Shown: piece after piece, positions 1 to 10,594 of the stretch
Position numbering within the stretch: the first letter of the stretch is position 1
Layout: each line of letters begins with the position of its first letter
Assembly: GCA_010015675.1 (NCBI GenBank)
Contig: ML977053.1
Location: 1-64,000 of the forward strand
DNA from: Byssothecium circinans
Lineage: Eukaryota; Ascomycota; Dothideomycetes; Pleosporales; Massarinaceae
DNA length: 64,000 bases
Reading direction: 5' to 3'
Notes under the pieces: model-generated
Told to the model about the DNA's origin: nothing
The model's database searches: none
The model's input: only the letters and a program-made list of their open reading frames with translations
Translations under genes and position numbers: made by a program

Positions 1-757
1 AAATTAGTATAGGCGAGCTTGACTTGATGGGATTGATAGTTATCAAGCTATCAATCAAGCGCTTGCAAGCCGCTTGATTGTTGACAAGTCTGCCTACGGA
101 GAGTCGATCCCAGCATCCTCGATCTCAGTGTGGCATTCTTCAAGTGCCGCACAAACTTTCTCGTTGTGCATTACTGTACCACGTCCCAATGCCAGATGAA
201 TGGGGTTTGTTCTCTCATGGACAGATAGCAGTGCCACCCACCTTTTTACGTCCACAATAACGTGATCCCATCAAAAAAGCCGACCTCGCCCTCGCAACCT
301 CCACTAATATGCCTGCCACTGCCCCTGTCTATAACGCTCTTCAGACGTCCAATCCCACCATGCGGCTCAGCCAGATATCTGAGACCAGCGTGAGCAAGCG
401 AACCCTGCCCGGCTACGTTAGGTCGGCAAGTTGGGCAAGAGCTACTTTGAGACTGGTATAACATTTCTCTAGACGCCTCGTAATACATTAATCTTGCGCG
501 TGGCTTTAAAGCTCCATATTTGCGGCCGTCGCATTTGGTGCACGGACACGGTACAAGGTCTTCAACTAGATCCCTAATTCCCCTATCAGTAACATGTCAC
601 CTTATATTTCGAGCACTTGATATCTCTAAGATTACAAAAGGTAGAGCTCGTATCCGAGGAAAAGCTGAAGGTGGCAGTTGTGATGTGAAAAGCTAGTTTG
701 TCAATACGGTTGATATTGAACGACTCTACTTGGCCTGCGACATAATTATACCTAAAA
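1..757. other. Intergenic DNA with a palindrome near the left edge
   Basis: No credible gene seen; the open frames here are short, lack codon bias and resemble nothing I know. Bases 52-61 and 71-80 are perfect 10-bp inverted arms around a centre that is itself almost palindromic, and bases 34-56 hold a second short inverted pair. This could be the end of a mobile element cut by the window edge. The remainder is the 3' flank of the GH115 gene, which ends at 758. Confidence 0.5.
52..80. repeat. 29-bp imperfect palindrome
   Basis: The arms caatcaagcg and cgcttgattg (52-61, 71-80) are exact reverse complements with a 9-bp spacer, cttgcaagc, whose first eight bases are self-complementary. It can form a cruciform. 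Its function is unknown; it may be a transposon terminus. Confidence 0.7.
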
Positions 758-3704
758 CTAGCCCGTCGCGTAGAAGCTCTCAGGCGGTCCTAGATAACTG
801 TTGCGCACACCTCCTATGTCGACGAGAATCTTCTCCAACGCTAGATTCTCATCTTGAAGCACGATCTTTAAGGTGTGTGCCCCAACGTCGCTAAGATCTA
901 CCTGGTGTACTCTGACCCAAATACAATCCATGACGGATTCCAACCAACCGCGTGGCAGCTCCCCCGGCTTCTTGGGTTGTTGCACAAGCCTGTGTTTCGC
1001 CACTTGTTTGCCATCAAGCGAGATACCATAGAAGGCTGGTGATATTGGGTGTACATCGAGCGTTAATGTGAAGTGTATTCGTATGCATGCCTTCGTGGTT
1101 GACGTGAATGTATAGAAAGGATAGGTTAGCTCACAGCCTTTGGAGTCCGAACCGGGCTGCTTGCGGAAGCTCACTGCCCCACTCGCTTCGCGTCCGAGAT
1201 ATGGGTGCCTCCAAGTTCCGGGTGCGTTCTTGTTTGCGAAGCGAGCGGCTGGAATGGAAACGACTCGATCGCCCTCGACATGTCCGACGAACGAAGCCGG
1301 CAAGCTACTACGGTGCTTCACCGGAACGTGAACATGTTCGTAATCGCCCAGATCGCTCTTTAGGACCAACAAGACTTCATCATCGAAGTCTTTGGGTACG
1401 TCGTCCCAATCTACAGTCACTTCGATCGGTGAATCATGGTCTACCACCGTTGGGTCCAGGGTTCCGCGGATGAGTATCGGCATCCAATCCACTGGGCTTA
1501 CGACTTCCCACGTGGATAACTTTGGACCACGCGAATATAGCTCAAAACATCTCGACTTCGGCCCATACGGCTCCATTACCGGTAACGTAACGCCAGCTAC
1601 CAGATCCCTTCGCGATGGATGCGTGCGATCGCTCTCTTCATTGCACAGTCCTGGTCTTACGCCTTCAGTGCCTTCGACAGCAACACCGATGTTTCCAACG
1701 ATGGGATTTGATTCTTGACCCGCTTGTACGAGACACAAGCCACTTATCATATCTCTTGAAGGCGCATGCCATGTCTCGCTGAACCCAAGATGAGGCTGTC
1801 GCATGATGTGGTTCCATTTTCCATTGAGCATCGTGTGGTACTCCTGAGACAGCTGGAAATCGGCTTTGAAAAGGGATATTGATTTGTCGAAGAAATAGTT
1901 TGCCGTGTTGCGACGCTGTTTCGCGTAAAGCGCATTCTTTGCGCGATGAATCTGGAGCGACATGTAGATATGCGATGCTTTGATGGGATGTAGAATGAGT
2001 TGGAAGAACGACGGTCTGAGATCCTGATGCACTCGAGTATACAGCGTTTCAGCGTCATTGAGCAGCGCCTCCCAGCTGGACAGGATTGTGTCCGCTTCTG
2101 AATAGTTAACAAGCGAAAATGTTTCAGGTGTAACATGTTCATGCTTTCGCAGCGCAATCAGCTTATCATACTTGAGTAGGAGGTTTGTGGAAGGTGCCGC
2201 TAGCTCGGTCCCGAAGGTGCGGACGGTGAACGGCTGGAGGAAGGCTGGAAGATCGCCTAATGTCACTGCGTCTGAATCCCACGCAAGCGACATGACGAAA
2301 CTTAGCGGAATTTCGAGAGGTTTGATGTCCCCAACGTTGAACACCCAGAGCTGGTTTGCACCACGGCGGTGTGCTTGGTCGAGCTGATGCCAAACCTTAG
2401 CGAGAGAGTTGCTGTTCAGCCATTTATAGCTTCTCGGTTCCCCGACGTACTCGAGGTGATAGTACACCCCTGAGCCACCTCTTCGTGTTCTCTCTGTTTC
2501 GGTTGGGAGCCTTCGAATCGTGCCGAAGTTATCGTCAGCAAAAAGGAGGGTCACATCTTCCGGAATCTGGAGTCCATTCTCGTAATACTCTTGTACTTCC
2601 TTGTACAGCGCAATCAATTGAGGTACTGCGTCTTCCCGTCCGTACACGTCTTTGATGATGCGTCTCTGCTTCGACAAGACCTCTTTCAGCACCTCTTGTG
2701 GATTTTCAACATCCATCTCTCGGTCGCCATCACCGCGCATGCCAATAGTGATCACACTTTCGAAATTTGTAGCTCGTTGCGCCCCTTCAAGAAAATATTT
2801 GCTGATCTTCTCTTTATTCTTCATCCAATTCCAGCTCTGCTCTGGCTCATTGTATGGCTCATCAAACCACTCATTCATCGCTCGCTGCATCGGTTCATGA
2901 TGCGATGTAGATATTACGATTCCGTACTTGTCGGCAAGCTCCTGGTTCAAAGGATCGTCCATGAAGAAAGAATTTCCTGGATGCGGATAGCCGAACCACA
3001 TCGCCGGCCAAAGGAAGTTCGCTCTCAGCCGGAGCAGCAGTTCGAAAACATGCTTGTAAAACTCCGAATTGTACTTTTGCCCGTACTTCTCATGCACCCA
3101 TGCTGATAGTGCAGGTGCTTCGTCGTTAATAAATATACCCCGATACTTGACCGACGGTGGTCCTTGTGTCGTTTTGGCGTCCAAAGCATAGATGGACGAG
3201 CTTGTTCTGACTGGCACATCTGCCCACCAATACCAACTGTGACTTGCTCAGCATCGAACGCGCATGTTGAGTGACTTGGTTCGCTCACGGAGATACACCA
3301 ATCTGCTCTGACAACGAATAGATACCGAAGATGGTACCTCGCTTATCACTTCCGTAGATCACAAGAGCTTTCGCGCATCCGCCCCACGGCGCCTCCACAA
3401 GTTCTGTGCACCAAGTCTCCCATTTCTCTCGGATCACGTTCGCATTGATGCTCCCATTTGAGATTAACTGATGAATCAATTCAGACTTCTGAACACTGCC
3501 AACGATGATAACGCATTGCGATGCGCTATGCTCCGAGGTTACGGTAGGCGCTTCCCCACCAGTGACTCTCGCAATGTCCTGGGCAAGCGTTGCTGCTGCG
3601 ATATGAACGCCCTCGAAATCCTGGCGGTCAACGACGATGGGTGCATTCAGCAGCGATATCGCACCGGCAGCAGGTTCATGCGCTGCAAAAGTAGCCTGGA
3701 ACAT
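758..3704 (-). CDS. Glycoside hydrolase family 115 (xylan alpha-1,2-glucuronidase type)
   Basis: GH115 enzymes remove (4-O-methyl)glucuronic acid side chains from xylan. Two exons, 3704-3289 and 3236-758, joined across a 52-nt intron (3237-3288). The splice restores the family motif GVSPWYWWADVPV, which neither open frame contains alone, and gives about 964 aa, the usual length for the family. Further GH115 signatures are VKYRGIFINDEAPALSAWV, the block FYKHVFELLLRLRANFLWPAMW..GYPHPGNSFF, STSHHEPMQR, FADDNFGTIRRLP and VFNVGDIKPLEIPLSF. The C-terminus (GGVRNSYLGPPESF) is complete. The same frame is open up to an ATG at 3941, which would add 79 residues without family similarity, so I start at Met 3704. 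No signal peptide is visible from either start, which is odd for a xylan-degrading enzyme; a missed 5' exon or an intracellular paralogue are both possible. Confidence 0.93.
3237..3288 (-). other. Intron in the GH115 gene
   Basis: GTGAGC..CACAG, 52 nt. Removing it fuses ..IGVSP to WYWWAD.. in frame, which is the conserved GH115 sequence. Confidence 0.92.
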
Positions 3705-4563
3705 GGCACAAAAGTCACTTTTGTGTGCGAAGAGACTAAAAGCTCTGAGAGAGGACACTGAGATAGCACGGAGGTTGCTGTATAGGAAGGCGATTTTAAA
3801 GCATGAAAGGTGCTGAAGCAAGATTGTGTCTGGTAGCGTACAGTGTCTGACTGGATTTGAAATAGTCTTGGACGGCTGAGCACCAAGAGCATGGAGAGAA
3901 AAGGACGAATTGTGTGTGGAGTGGTGAAGCTTAGGAGGCACGATTATATAGGCGAGTAGCCGAGGCTAGGCCGGAAGAGGCCATCACACTCGTCCCTGCA
4001 GTGACACGACTCGGTGAATGTCTGCGTATGTGCGGGAGCGGGCGTAGTACAGGGTAGGCGGTTGATCCACGAGCTGATATTACGTGGCCGCGAACATATG
4101 TCGAAGGACTGTACCATAGGCATACATGACAGATGAGTATTGCGACGGCGGAGTATGGCAAGGGGCTAAGGGCTTGCGGCAGTGTGTGAAGAGCGGGTGC
4201 GAGTCTTGATTTAATAGGTGTTCGTCATCGTTGCCGGGAAAGCGACGGGCCAAGCATACTGGTTGCAACATCTCTTTTGTGTCCATAGCCAGTCAAAATC
4301 GGTTCAGCTGAATATCGAGTGACATATGTCCGGGACTGTGATAGGTGACTTCGAAGCCAGCGCTTCCCGAAACTGTTCGAGTCGACTGGAGCACTAGCAA
4401 CCATGCAACCAAAACTAGGGCATAGAAATGCGGCAAAGCACAATACAGTTCTTGATAAATACCACATGCCGATATTTTCGCATTGCAGATATATACATAT
4501 TTTAAACCTCTTGATTCATTCATTACACACTATCTCTAGTCCGTTGTCTTTGCTTCAAAAACG
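3705..4563. other. Divergent upstream region
   Basis: Lies between the GH115 start (-) and the small conserved protein gene (+), so it must hold both promoters. No ORF with recognisable content. An upstream exon of GH115, possibly encoding a signal peptide, could be hidden here, but I could not find a convincing one. Confidence 0.4.
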
Positions 4564-5184
4564 ATGCCATCCAACAAAGATCGTCTTTACATTGCACTCT
4601 ATGCTCGGGGTGGAGCACCTACTATGCCAGGAAAAGAAGACACGTGAGTACTACTCGCGAGATATGCCATACGACACTGCCCAAGTTGCAGAGAAATTCA
4701 CTGACAGGCGTGGTGATAACATAGATACCACTCGGCACTTCTGGTCGGCCCCAAAGACGAGGTCGAGAATGGCGTAGGCATGCGCTATCACGCAAAAGAG
4801 CGCGTTGCGGGGCCTAATGCGTTGGCGTGGCTCTTCGAAGAGAGGGAAACTACCTTGTCAGCGACTTCGATGCTTCTTGTGCGAGTGATGATAGCCAAGG
4901 TGGAGAAGAAGGATCAATTCATATCCATTGTTCGAAATACACCGATTAGGCAAGGCGTAGCGGAATGGAACTGTGTTGGGTGGGTGCAGGAAGCGCTGCA
5001 GAGTCTGGAAGCAGATGGGAAAGCTCTGGGAACAGGCGTGACTGAGTGGACGAAGGTCAGGAACGCCGCCATGGAATACTGCCAGCGGAAGAAGGACGAG
5101 CATCGTTTCGATGGACAAGGGAACTATGATATGACAAAAGTACCTACGTATGACTTGGTCGAAAAGAAGGAGAGGATTCCCTGA
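4564..5184 (+). CDS. Small conserved fungal protein (DUF6914-like)
   Basis: Two exons, 4564-4643 and 4725-5184, around an 81-nt intron (GTGAGT..CATAG); the product is 179 aa. The splice gives MPSNKDRLYIALYARGG..PGKEDTYHSALLVGPK followed by NGVGMRYHAKERV. This layout, a short beta-strand start, a YH(W/S)ALLVGPK block and the later W(N/D)CVGWVQEALQ.L segment, matches a family of about 180-aa fungal proteins of unknown function, which I believe is catalogued as DUF6914. I name it from memory of the motif, not from a search. The His and the W-N-C-V pattern recall NlpC/P60 or papain-like folds, but that is speculation. The gene converges on the APH-like gene with only 52 bp between stop codons. 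Confidence 0.85.
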
Positions 5185-5236
5185 ACGTAATATCGGAGGA
5201 TCTGCAAATGCACAGTGGTCGCTCAGAACTGATGAA

Positions 5237-6088
5237 TCAAACGTCTCCAAAGTACTTGAGCCGTATCTTTTCCATCTCCAGTTCTTTAGGCATTGGCTGG
5301 AGGAATTTTTCAACCTCATCTCGCCAAAATTGGTTTTGAGGGTTTGCGTTCCAGGCAGTAGTGTACTCCCAGTACGAAGGGTACCATCCAGCGGTTTCCC
5401 AATCAATAATACCAACAATCTCATCTCCACGAGCTAGGACATTCAGGCTGCTCAAATCCCCATGAGTGAAAACCGGAGCGGACCGAGGTTTGTCTTGTTG
5501 ACGAATGAGCTCACTAATCTCTGGCTCATGTTGCGGATGTGCTTCCAGACCTCCTCGCAGGTGCCTGTGAAAGTCCTGAATCGTCTTGAAGGGCCCAAAA
5601 TGATTCGATGTACCAGGCAACCGGGGGTCATACAAGGGGCCACCATCTACATGAGCAACACCGACACCTTCCGGAGGCGATATGCGGCGCATCTCCTCAA
5701 CCATCTCCTTGAGCTGGCCTAGGATCTTTGCCCTACTTTCCTCTGAACGCTTAAACCACCCAGATCCGACTGGCTCTCCGCGTATTCTCTCCATCACAAT
5801 GTATGTTCGGTTCTCTTTCGCGAAAGCGCAGTACACGCGAGGGACTGGAACCGCAGTTTGCTTCGCGACGAATTGCATAGTCGAAGCCTCACTGAGGCTA
5901 GCACTAGACCCGTACTTGACGCATATCTTCTCCGAAAGAAACAGTACGGTGCCATTGCGTTTTCGGAAGCGCTTCAGTAACTTAATGGCGAGGAGTGTCA
6001 GGTAACGTCTGGACGCAGTAGCGTTGATCCACTGCGACTGCGCCGCGCAGGCGGAGCTCTCTTTCTCAGAGGCCACTGTATTGGGCAT
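5237..6088 (-). CDS. Phosphotransferase (APH-family) kinase-like protein
   Basis: Single exon, 283 aa from Met 6088. The fold is the aminoglycoside-phosphotransferase/choline-kinase type common in expanded fungal families. Visible elements are an N-lobe segment (VLFLSEKICVKYG) with the ATP-binding Lys, the hinge-like YIVMERIRGEPVG, the catalytic loop FTHGDLSSLNVL (HGDxxxxN) and the metal-binding IIDWETAGWYP. The C-terminal EYTTAWNANP segment is also typical. The substrate cannot be told; such proteins phosphorylate small molecules or are pseudo-kinases, and here the catalytic His-Gly-Asp and Asp-Trp-Glu residues are intact. The frame is open upstream to 6235, but that stretch is low-complexity and runs into MITE A, so I prefer 6088. 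Confidence 0.85.
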   Translation of the reverse strand: MPNTVASEKESSACAAQSQWINATASRRYLTLLAIKLLKRFRKRNGTVLFLSEKICVKYGSSASLSEASTMQFVAKQTAVPVPRVYCAFAKENRTYIVMERIRGEPVGSGWFKRSEESRAKILGQLKEMVEEMRRISPPEGVGVAHVDGGPLYDPRLPGTSNHFGPFKTIQDFHRHLRGGLEAHPQHEPEISELIRQQDKPRSAPVFTHGDLSSLNVLARGDEIVGIIDWETAGWYPSYWEYTTAWNANPQNQFWRDEVEKFLQPMPKELEMEKIRLKYFGDV

Positions 6089-6230
6089 AATACATTGTAA
6101 GACTGAAAGGTTGGAGAGAGACGAAATTACACCTGGCGCGGCAGAGGCTATCTTAGGAGGGAGTGTAGGTATCCGTTCTGGTGAGGCGAAGGTTCGCGGA
6201 GCGCACGGTCCTCCCCGGCGTGGATTTACT

Positions 6231-6442
6231 TTCAAACAATTCGCCGCACACTAAAACACTTCAGCTTATATTTACCTACACCTAACGAAGCCCTTTTAAC
6301 CTCTTCTTACTCCTACGTAAAAGAGCAGGCCTAGCTTTACAATTCTAATGTTTTGTTAAAGTGGAGAGTAATTAACGTGTTAGTTATTGTGGGTGGTCTT
6401 TGGTGAGAGAGTATTATGTGTGCGGGGAATTCTTTCAACCGC
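6231..6442 (+). mobile_element. MITE-like element, copy A
   Basis: A 212-bp non-coding block that recurs in inverted orientation at 51867-52091. By eye the two align along their whole length at roughly 90 percent, with one single-base indel. The ends are inverted repeats: the left contains acaattcgccgcacac and the right gtgtgcggggaattctttc. The left outermost bases have decayed relative to copy B. With no coding capacity, it is a non-autonomous DNA transposon remnant. It lies just upstream of the APH-like gene start. Confidence 0.8.
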
Positions 6443-6777
6443 ATGAGTGGATACGGCTGAAATTGGAATCACGTGGAAATTGCATACCTAGCAAACTAAT
6501 AAGGCCCTACCTACAGTATCAATTTAATTAGTGGCATTTAACGAATTAGAGCGCGGGTAGCAAAAAACGTGACTCTAATTCCACCCATGCGCGTGAGATA
6601 CCGTCCTACTGTCCACATAAATCTCGATCAAGTAATCTGCATTTGAGAAAAGTAGAGCAGAGCAGCGTATTCCATCCCAAGCCATTCACTTCCGAACACT
6701 TTCCAAGTAACCGTATCTCTCCTTCATTCCCTCATCCCTCTTCTCCAGCACCCTCGGCAAGAGAAACAATACCGGCC
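6443..6777. other. AT-rich intergenic DNA
   Basis: Stretch between MITE A and the transporter stop codon. It contains AT-rich words and no ORF of note; the part from about 6640 is probably the 3' UTR of the transporter gene. Confidence 0.4.
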
Positions 6778-8236
6778 TTACTGATTCTTCTCCGCATCCC
6801 TCTCGGAAGCCGCCTTGATGAATCGCGAAAGGTCACCAACTGGTACACAGCATTAGCCAGCGTTTCCAAACATCCAAACCCTCCTACCCATTCCTCACCA
6901 GCCCCGCACCTGCAACACCAGACAGGGGAGATAAATAACTCACCAGGAAGCGCAAACGGAAAGTCCAAACTGGCCAGCATGATAGCGACAAAGATCCACC
7001 ATCCGAAAATACACGTCACAAATCCAAACGCACCCCCTGCTTTCAGCAAGCTAGCAGCCATGTCTTCGTTCCTGTTGTTGAGTTGGAGGTAGGCGGCCGT
7101 GAGCATGCAGAAGGTGAGGACGAGGAAGAAGACTAGAGCGTTGCGGGCACAGCCGTTAGTGTGTGTACTATGTGTATGGGCGTACAGTGGCGATGGGTAG
7201 TGACTTACAGATGGCGGCGAAACAGACGTTGGTGCGCAGAGAGCAGACGAAGAAGATGAAACTCAAGAGAGCCATGGAGAGGAGGAAGAAGGCTGTCGGA
7301 GGGAGGGTAGGTTAGTTGGCGGTTTGACTTCAGAGGTGGGGTAGAGGGATTGGAGGGAACACACCAAAACCGGAGCGGAAGCCAACGGTATTCAGACCAT
7401 CGACTGGATTGCTTGTGGTTGAGTAGGCGCCGAAAGCGTTATACTCGGGTGTGAGCGTTGCGGCGAAGGCGAGCCAGAATGCTCCAAAGGAGCCGAAGGC
7501 GACGAAGGGGAAAGTGTTGCCGATGATCCACTGAGACGAACACATCAGTACATTTTTCAAGTAGCCTACGATGAAGGAGGGAGAGAGTAGAAACGACTTA
7601 CTTCGCCAATGGATCCGACGATCATGAGAACTCCACCAAAGAAGAAATACGAGCCAATACTAGACGCACCGTTGTTTCCCGCGCCTCTCCAACCCATGAG
7701 TGCCATGCTCAAGGGAAACAATGAGATGAGGAAACCGACCAAGGCACTGGTTATCTGTGAGCATAGCGCTCATCCGTTGATAAGGAGCAGTCACTCACAT
7801 CGGTGTTGGGTTACCAAACGTCTTCCGCAAATCGCCCTTGACCCTATTCTGGGGAGAAAGGTAGAGCTTTTCGAATAGTTCCGGGGTAATGGAAATACTT
7901 CCTGCGGTCTGGATCTTCCGCAATGCAAGCTCAGAATCATGGCTGCTGTCTAGATGCTGGTGGTAGCCATTCCGGTATTCGTTGTGATAGACGCCGCTCC
8001 CTGAGTTCGTGTCAGTCAAGCAAGTACGTGAATGCGTGGAAGGGAGCATCACTGGTGGGGCTGAAGTCTTTCTCTATCGGTGCATCAGGGGAGGGCGGAG
8101 TGAGATTCTCGCTGTTGTGCGTTCGATCTGGGGGATTGCGATGGTTGCTTCCTACACCGTTGTATTGTACTTGCGGAGCAGTGAGGTTTTCATTGTTTAC
8201 AGTCCTCTCGTGAAGGCTGTCGTGTTGATGCGACAT
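6778..8236 (-). CDS. GPR1/FUN34/YaaH (acetate/SatP-type) transporter
   Basis: Plasma-membrane proteins of this family move acetate or ammonium and respond to carbon source (yeast Ato, A. nidulans AcpA). I join seven exons: 8236-8053, 8000-7799, 7746-7602, 7530-7365, 7292-7209, 7132-6944, 6839-6778, giving 343 aa. Each join keeps phase and restores family sequence: the N-terminal NPTPIALVGFLIS (NPxP signature), then GSIGEWIIGNTFPFVAFGSFGAFWL, the TLTPEYNAFGAYS loop, SLRTNVCFAAIFFFLVLTF and the end LPVGDLSRFIKAASERD. Six hydrophobic segments are apparent after an unusually long hydrophilic N-terminus of about 115 residues. The first exon (MSHQHDS..) is the least certain; a start at 8049 without splicing is the alternative. 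The substrate is not shown by sequence. Confidence 0.88.
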
Positions 8237-9826
8237 GATGTCGGCATACAGGTATCGAACGTTGCAAGTTGATGAGGAAGCAAAGACGAGAGCGTAGAAG
8301 AGGGGTATGCGAAGCTTGATGACGGATACTAGATCAAAAATCGAGAGCAGCGTGCATGGCAAGATATGGCTCTTTCATATTTTGAACGGCCAAGGACACA
8401 GCGGTTCCGCACGGTACTAGTGTGAAAGTCTCGTGTTGGTTACGCATGAGGGATAGGGCTGGGGTCGTTCCCCTCCTACGGTGCTAACGGAAGAGACGAT
8501 CTCGGCTTTACTCGCGGTAGCATAGTACTGGCAAGAGCACTTTGAATAACCGTTTTAGGATGAAATTGACAAGCTTAGCGTACAGATGAACGTTATCTTG
8601 AAGCTGCCGATGGACCAGTAACATTAACTATATGTAACGTAGCGTTCGTATAACACTCCGTTTAGATGATATTTGACGCTGCAGGAATGCTTCCCCTGCC
8701 AGTGCCGCAAACTGGTAACTTCACATTATTGTCGATAGCTAGGGTCGGTTGTGCGGAGACGAGCGGATATGGAGGCACGCGGAGAGGCGTCTGGGGTTGC
8801 GGAGAGAAAAGCCCAGAACTGGTGGTTGCATGAGATGAAACTAGCTGAGCGGGGTTCTATCCTTGCCAACGGTTTCGTCGACGATCTTGCGGGGAAGCTG
8901 GGGTTGGCGTTAAATCCGGTGCGAAACCGTGGAAGAGTATTCCCGACGTCATTCTAAAGCCACGAAAGAGAGATGCTGCGATTTTGGCGATCTGTGTGTA
9001 ATATATGGAAAGCGTAGAAAATTGGCAGAGTATCTCTAAGCTTGGCACGATGCCTGCAGCACACATTCAACAATACACTCGCAATCGCTCTTCAAAAACC
9101 TGCAATTCGAGTAGTGGTGCGGCGTTGAACAGACTGGCCTCGGACCAAAGGTGTTTTGAGCTTGAGATGGGTTGAGAATGGCCTGACGAGTCGATGTTGT
9201 GAGTTCATCCGATGGATGTCGGACGTGAGGGCGGAATCCGGTTCCGGGTCGACCTTTGCAGTTAGATGGAAAAACGCCCGTATGCACCAGAAATAGCGGA
9301 GAGCTCGGGGAAGCGCAATGATACGAGTGTCGAGAGCTGACTCACAAATCTGCCTTACTAGTACATCTATAGCCTCTGCTAGTGAAGGATATTCTTAGCA
9401 GGACCATCTTCGTCTCGCTTCCATCTCATCCCTCTTTATTCTCTTCTCATCATCAAGTCCCTCTAAGCCGTCGAGGGGACCGGTCAATTCAATATGGTCG
9501 CTGTAACCTTCTGTATAGCTTCGGCCTCTCTTGCCTGTCCTGTACGAACAAAGAGGCTGTGGAGCCAGAGCCGAGTACAGACTCTCGGATAGCGACCACA
9601 AGGTGTCTGAAACGTAACGGAAAAATTGAGTCATGAAGAGAGGACTCCTGAGTGGGAGTGATGTTATGTGTATATCGTCTATGAGATGGCGTGCTGTTTG
9701 GACCTTCGAGCTCGAAGCCATCAGACTGGTTCAAAGAGAAAGGGGAACGAACCGCATTCAGGTGTGCATGAAACAATTGTTTGAGCATGTCGCCTCAAGA
9801 ACCAAAAGGATTGACGGCTGTACAAT
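8237..9826. other. Intergenic region, no supported gene
   Basis: About 1.6 kb. Open frames of 60-108 codons exist on both strands (for example 8751-8957 + and 9395-9634 -), but none shows a recognisable motif, codon bias or convincing splice partners. The transporter promoter must lie in the first few hundred bases. Confidence 0.4.
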
Positions 9827-10594
9827 TCACGCTTCGCCAACTTCTGCTATAACCTTTTTCAAGTTATGAATATCGTGCGCAAAGCGCCCGAGGAACAGCC
9901 CATCGACACCCTCCGCTATCTTCGCAAACGTTCCTGGCCCAGCGCTGCCACCATACAGTATCCTCGTCACGCCAGATCGCCCTGCTGCAAGCTTCCTCAA
10001 CTCTCTTGTAACGTTGACGACGTGATCCGAGTCCGCAGGCTGGGCAGCTCCGATAGCCCAAACAGGCTCGTAGGCCAAAATGACCTCTGCATCACCCGGT
10101 ACCGCAGCCAGTACAGAGTTGACCTGCGGCGTGCACTCTTGTATAGCTGCCCCAACGGCGGCCGAAGCGACGCTGTGATGTGTCTTCTCGCCAATGCAGA
10201 CAAGCGGTATGAGTCCATTCCTCGCAGCAGCGCCCGCCTTTTTCGCGACCGTCTCGTCTGTCTCTCCAAACATAGCTCTTCGCTCTGCATGCCCAAGTTC
10301 TACAATCTTTGCGCCTGCCTGCTGTATCACCAGCGGGGAGACCTCTCCAGTGTATGCGCCCTTGTCCTCCCAGAACGCGTCCTGCGCGCCGAGCATGATG
10401 GACGAAGGCTGCAGAATCTCTGCCGAGGCCATGAGAGTCACAAAATCTGGTATGACGAAGAGGTCTAGTCGCGCATTCCATGCATCGCCGTCGAGCTGGA
10501 GCATACCGCGCACGTACGAGAGGGTGCTCTGGAGGTCGAAGTACATCTTCAGGCTGACGCCTACAATGCGGCGGGGGCGTGAAACGGGAGGCAT
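9827..10594 (-). CDS. Non-canonical triosephosphate-isomerase-family protein
   Basis: Single exon, 255 aa from Met 10594; the frame is open to 10678, but the additional 28 residues do not resemble TIM. Family landmarks: SLKMYF with Lys16, VELGHAERR with His102, AYEPVWAIG with Glu176 and ILYGGSAGPG for the phosphate loop. So the general base, electrophile and Lys are present, but the Asn of the canonical GNWKMN start is replaced by Ser14, and Ser of GHSERR by Ala. Such divergent members are usually secondary isomerases rather than the glycolytic enzyme; bacterial relatives act on erythrulose phosphates in erythritol catabolism, and a similar four-carbon sugar phosphate role is my inference. 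It is divergently transcribed from the MTHFR gene. Confidence 0.9.
   Translation of the reverse strand: MPPVSRPRRIVGVSLKMYFDLQSTLSYVRGMLQLDGDAWNARLDLFVIPDFVTLMASAEILQPSSIMLGAQDAFWEDKGAYTGEVSPLVIQQAGAKIVELGHAERRAMFGETDETVAKKAGAAARNGLIPLVCIGEKTHHSVASAAVGAAIQECTPQVNSVLAAVPGDAEVILAYEPVWAIGAAQPADSDHVVNVTRELRKLAAGRSGVTRILYGGSAGPGTFAKIAEGVDGLFLGRFAHDIHNLKKVIAEVGEA

Noticed and set aside
3705..3941. 79-residue N-terminal extension of GH115
   Set aside because: In frame from an ATG, but with no GH115 similarity and no signal peptide; the shorter start gives the usual family length.
6089..6235. N-terminal extension of the APH-like protein
   Set aside because: The open frame continues upstream but begins inside MITE A at a non-ATG codon and encodes low-complexity sequence.
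7001..7140. Reading through the ICARNALV stretch of the transporter
   Set aside because: That frame is open locally, but the acceptor CTCTAG at 7133 gives AAIFFFLVLTF, which fits the family, whereas no AG precedes the read-through version.
9395..9634. 80-codon minus-strand frame (MTQFFRYVSD..)
   Set aside because: Short, overlapped by other frames on both strands, no homologue recalled; could be an exon but has no convincing partners.
9866..10468. 200-codon plus-strand open frame
   Set aside because: Antisense shadow of the TIM-family gene, which has clear catalytic motifs.
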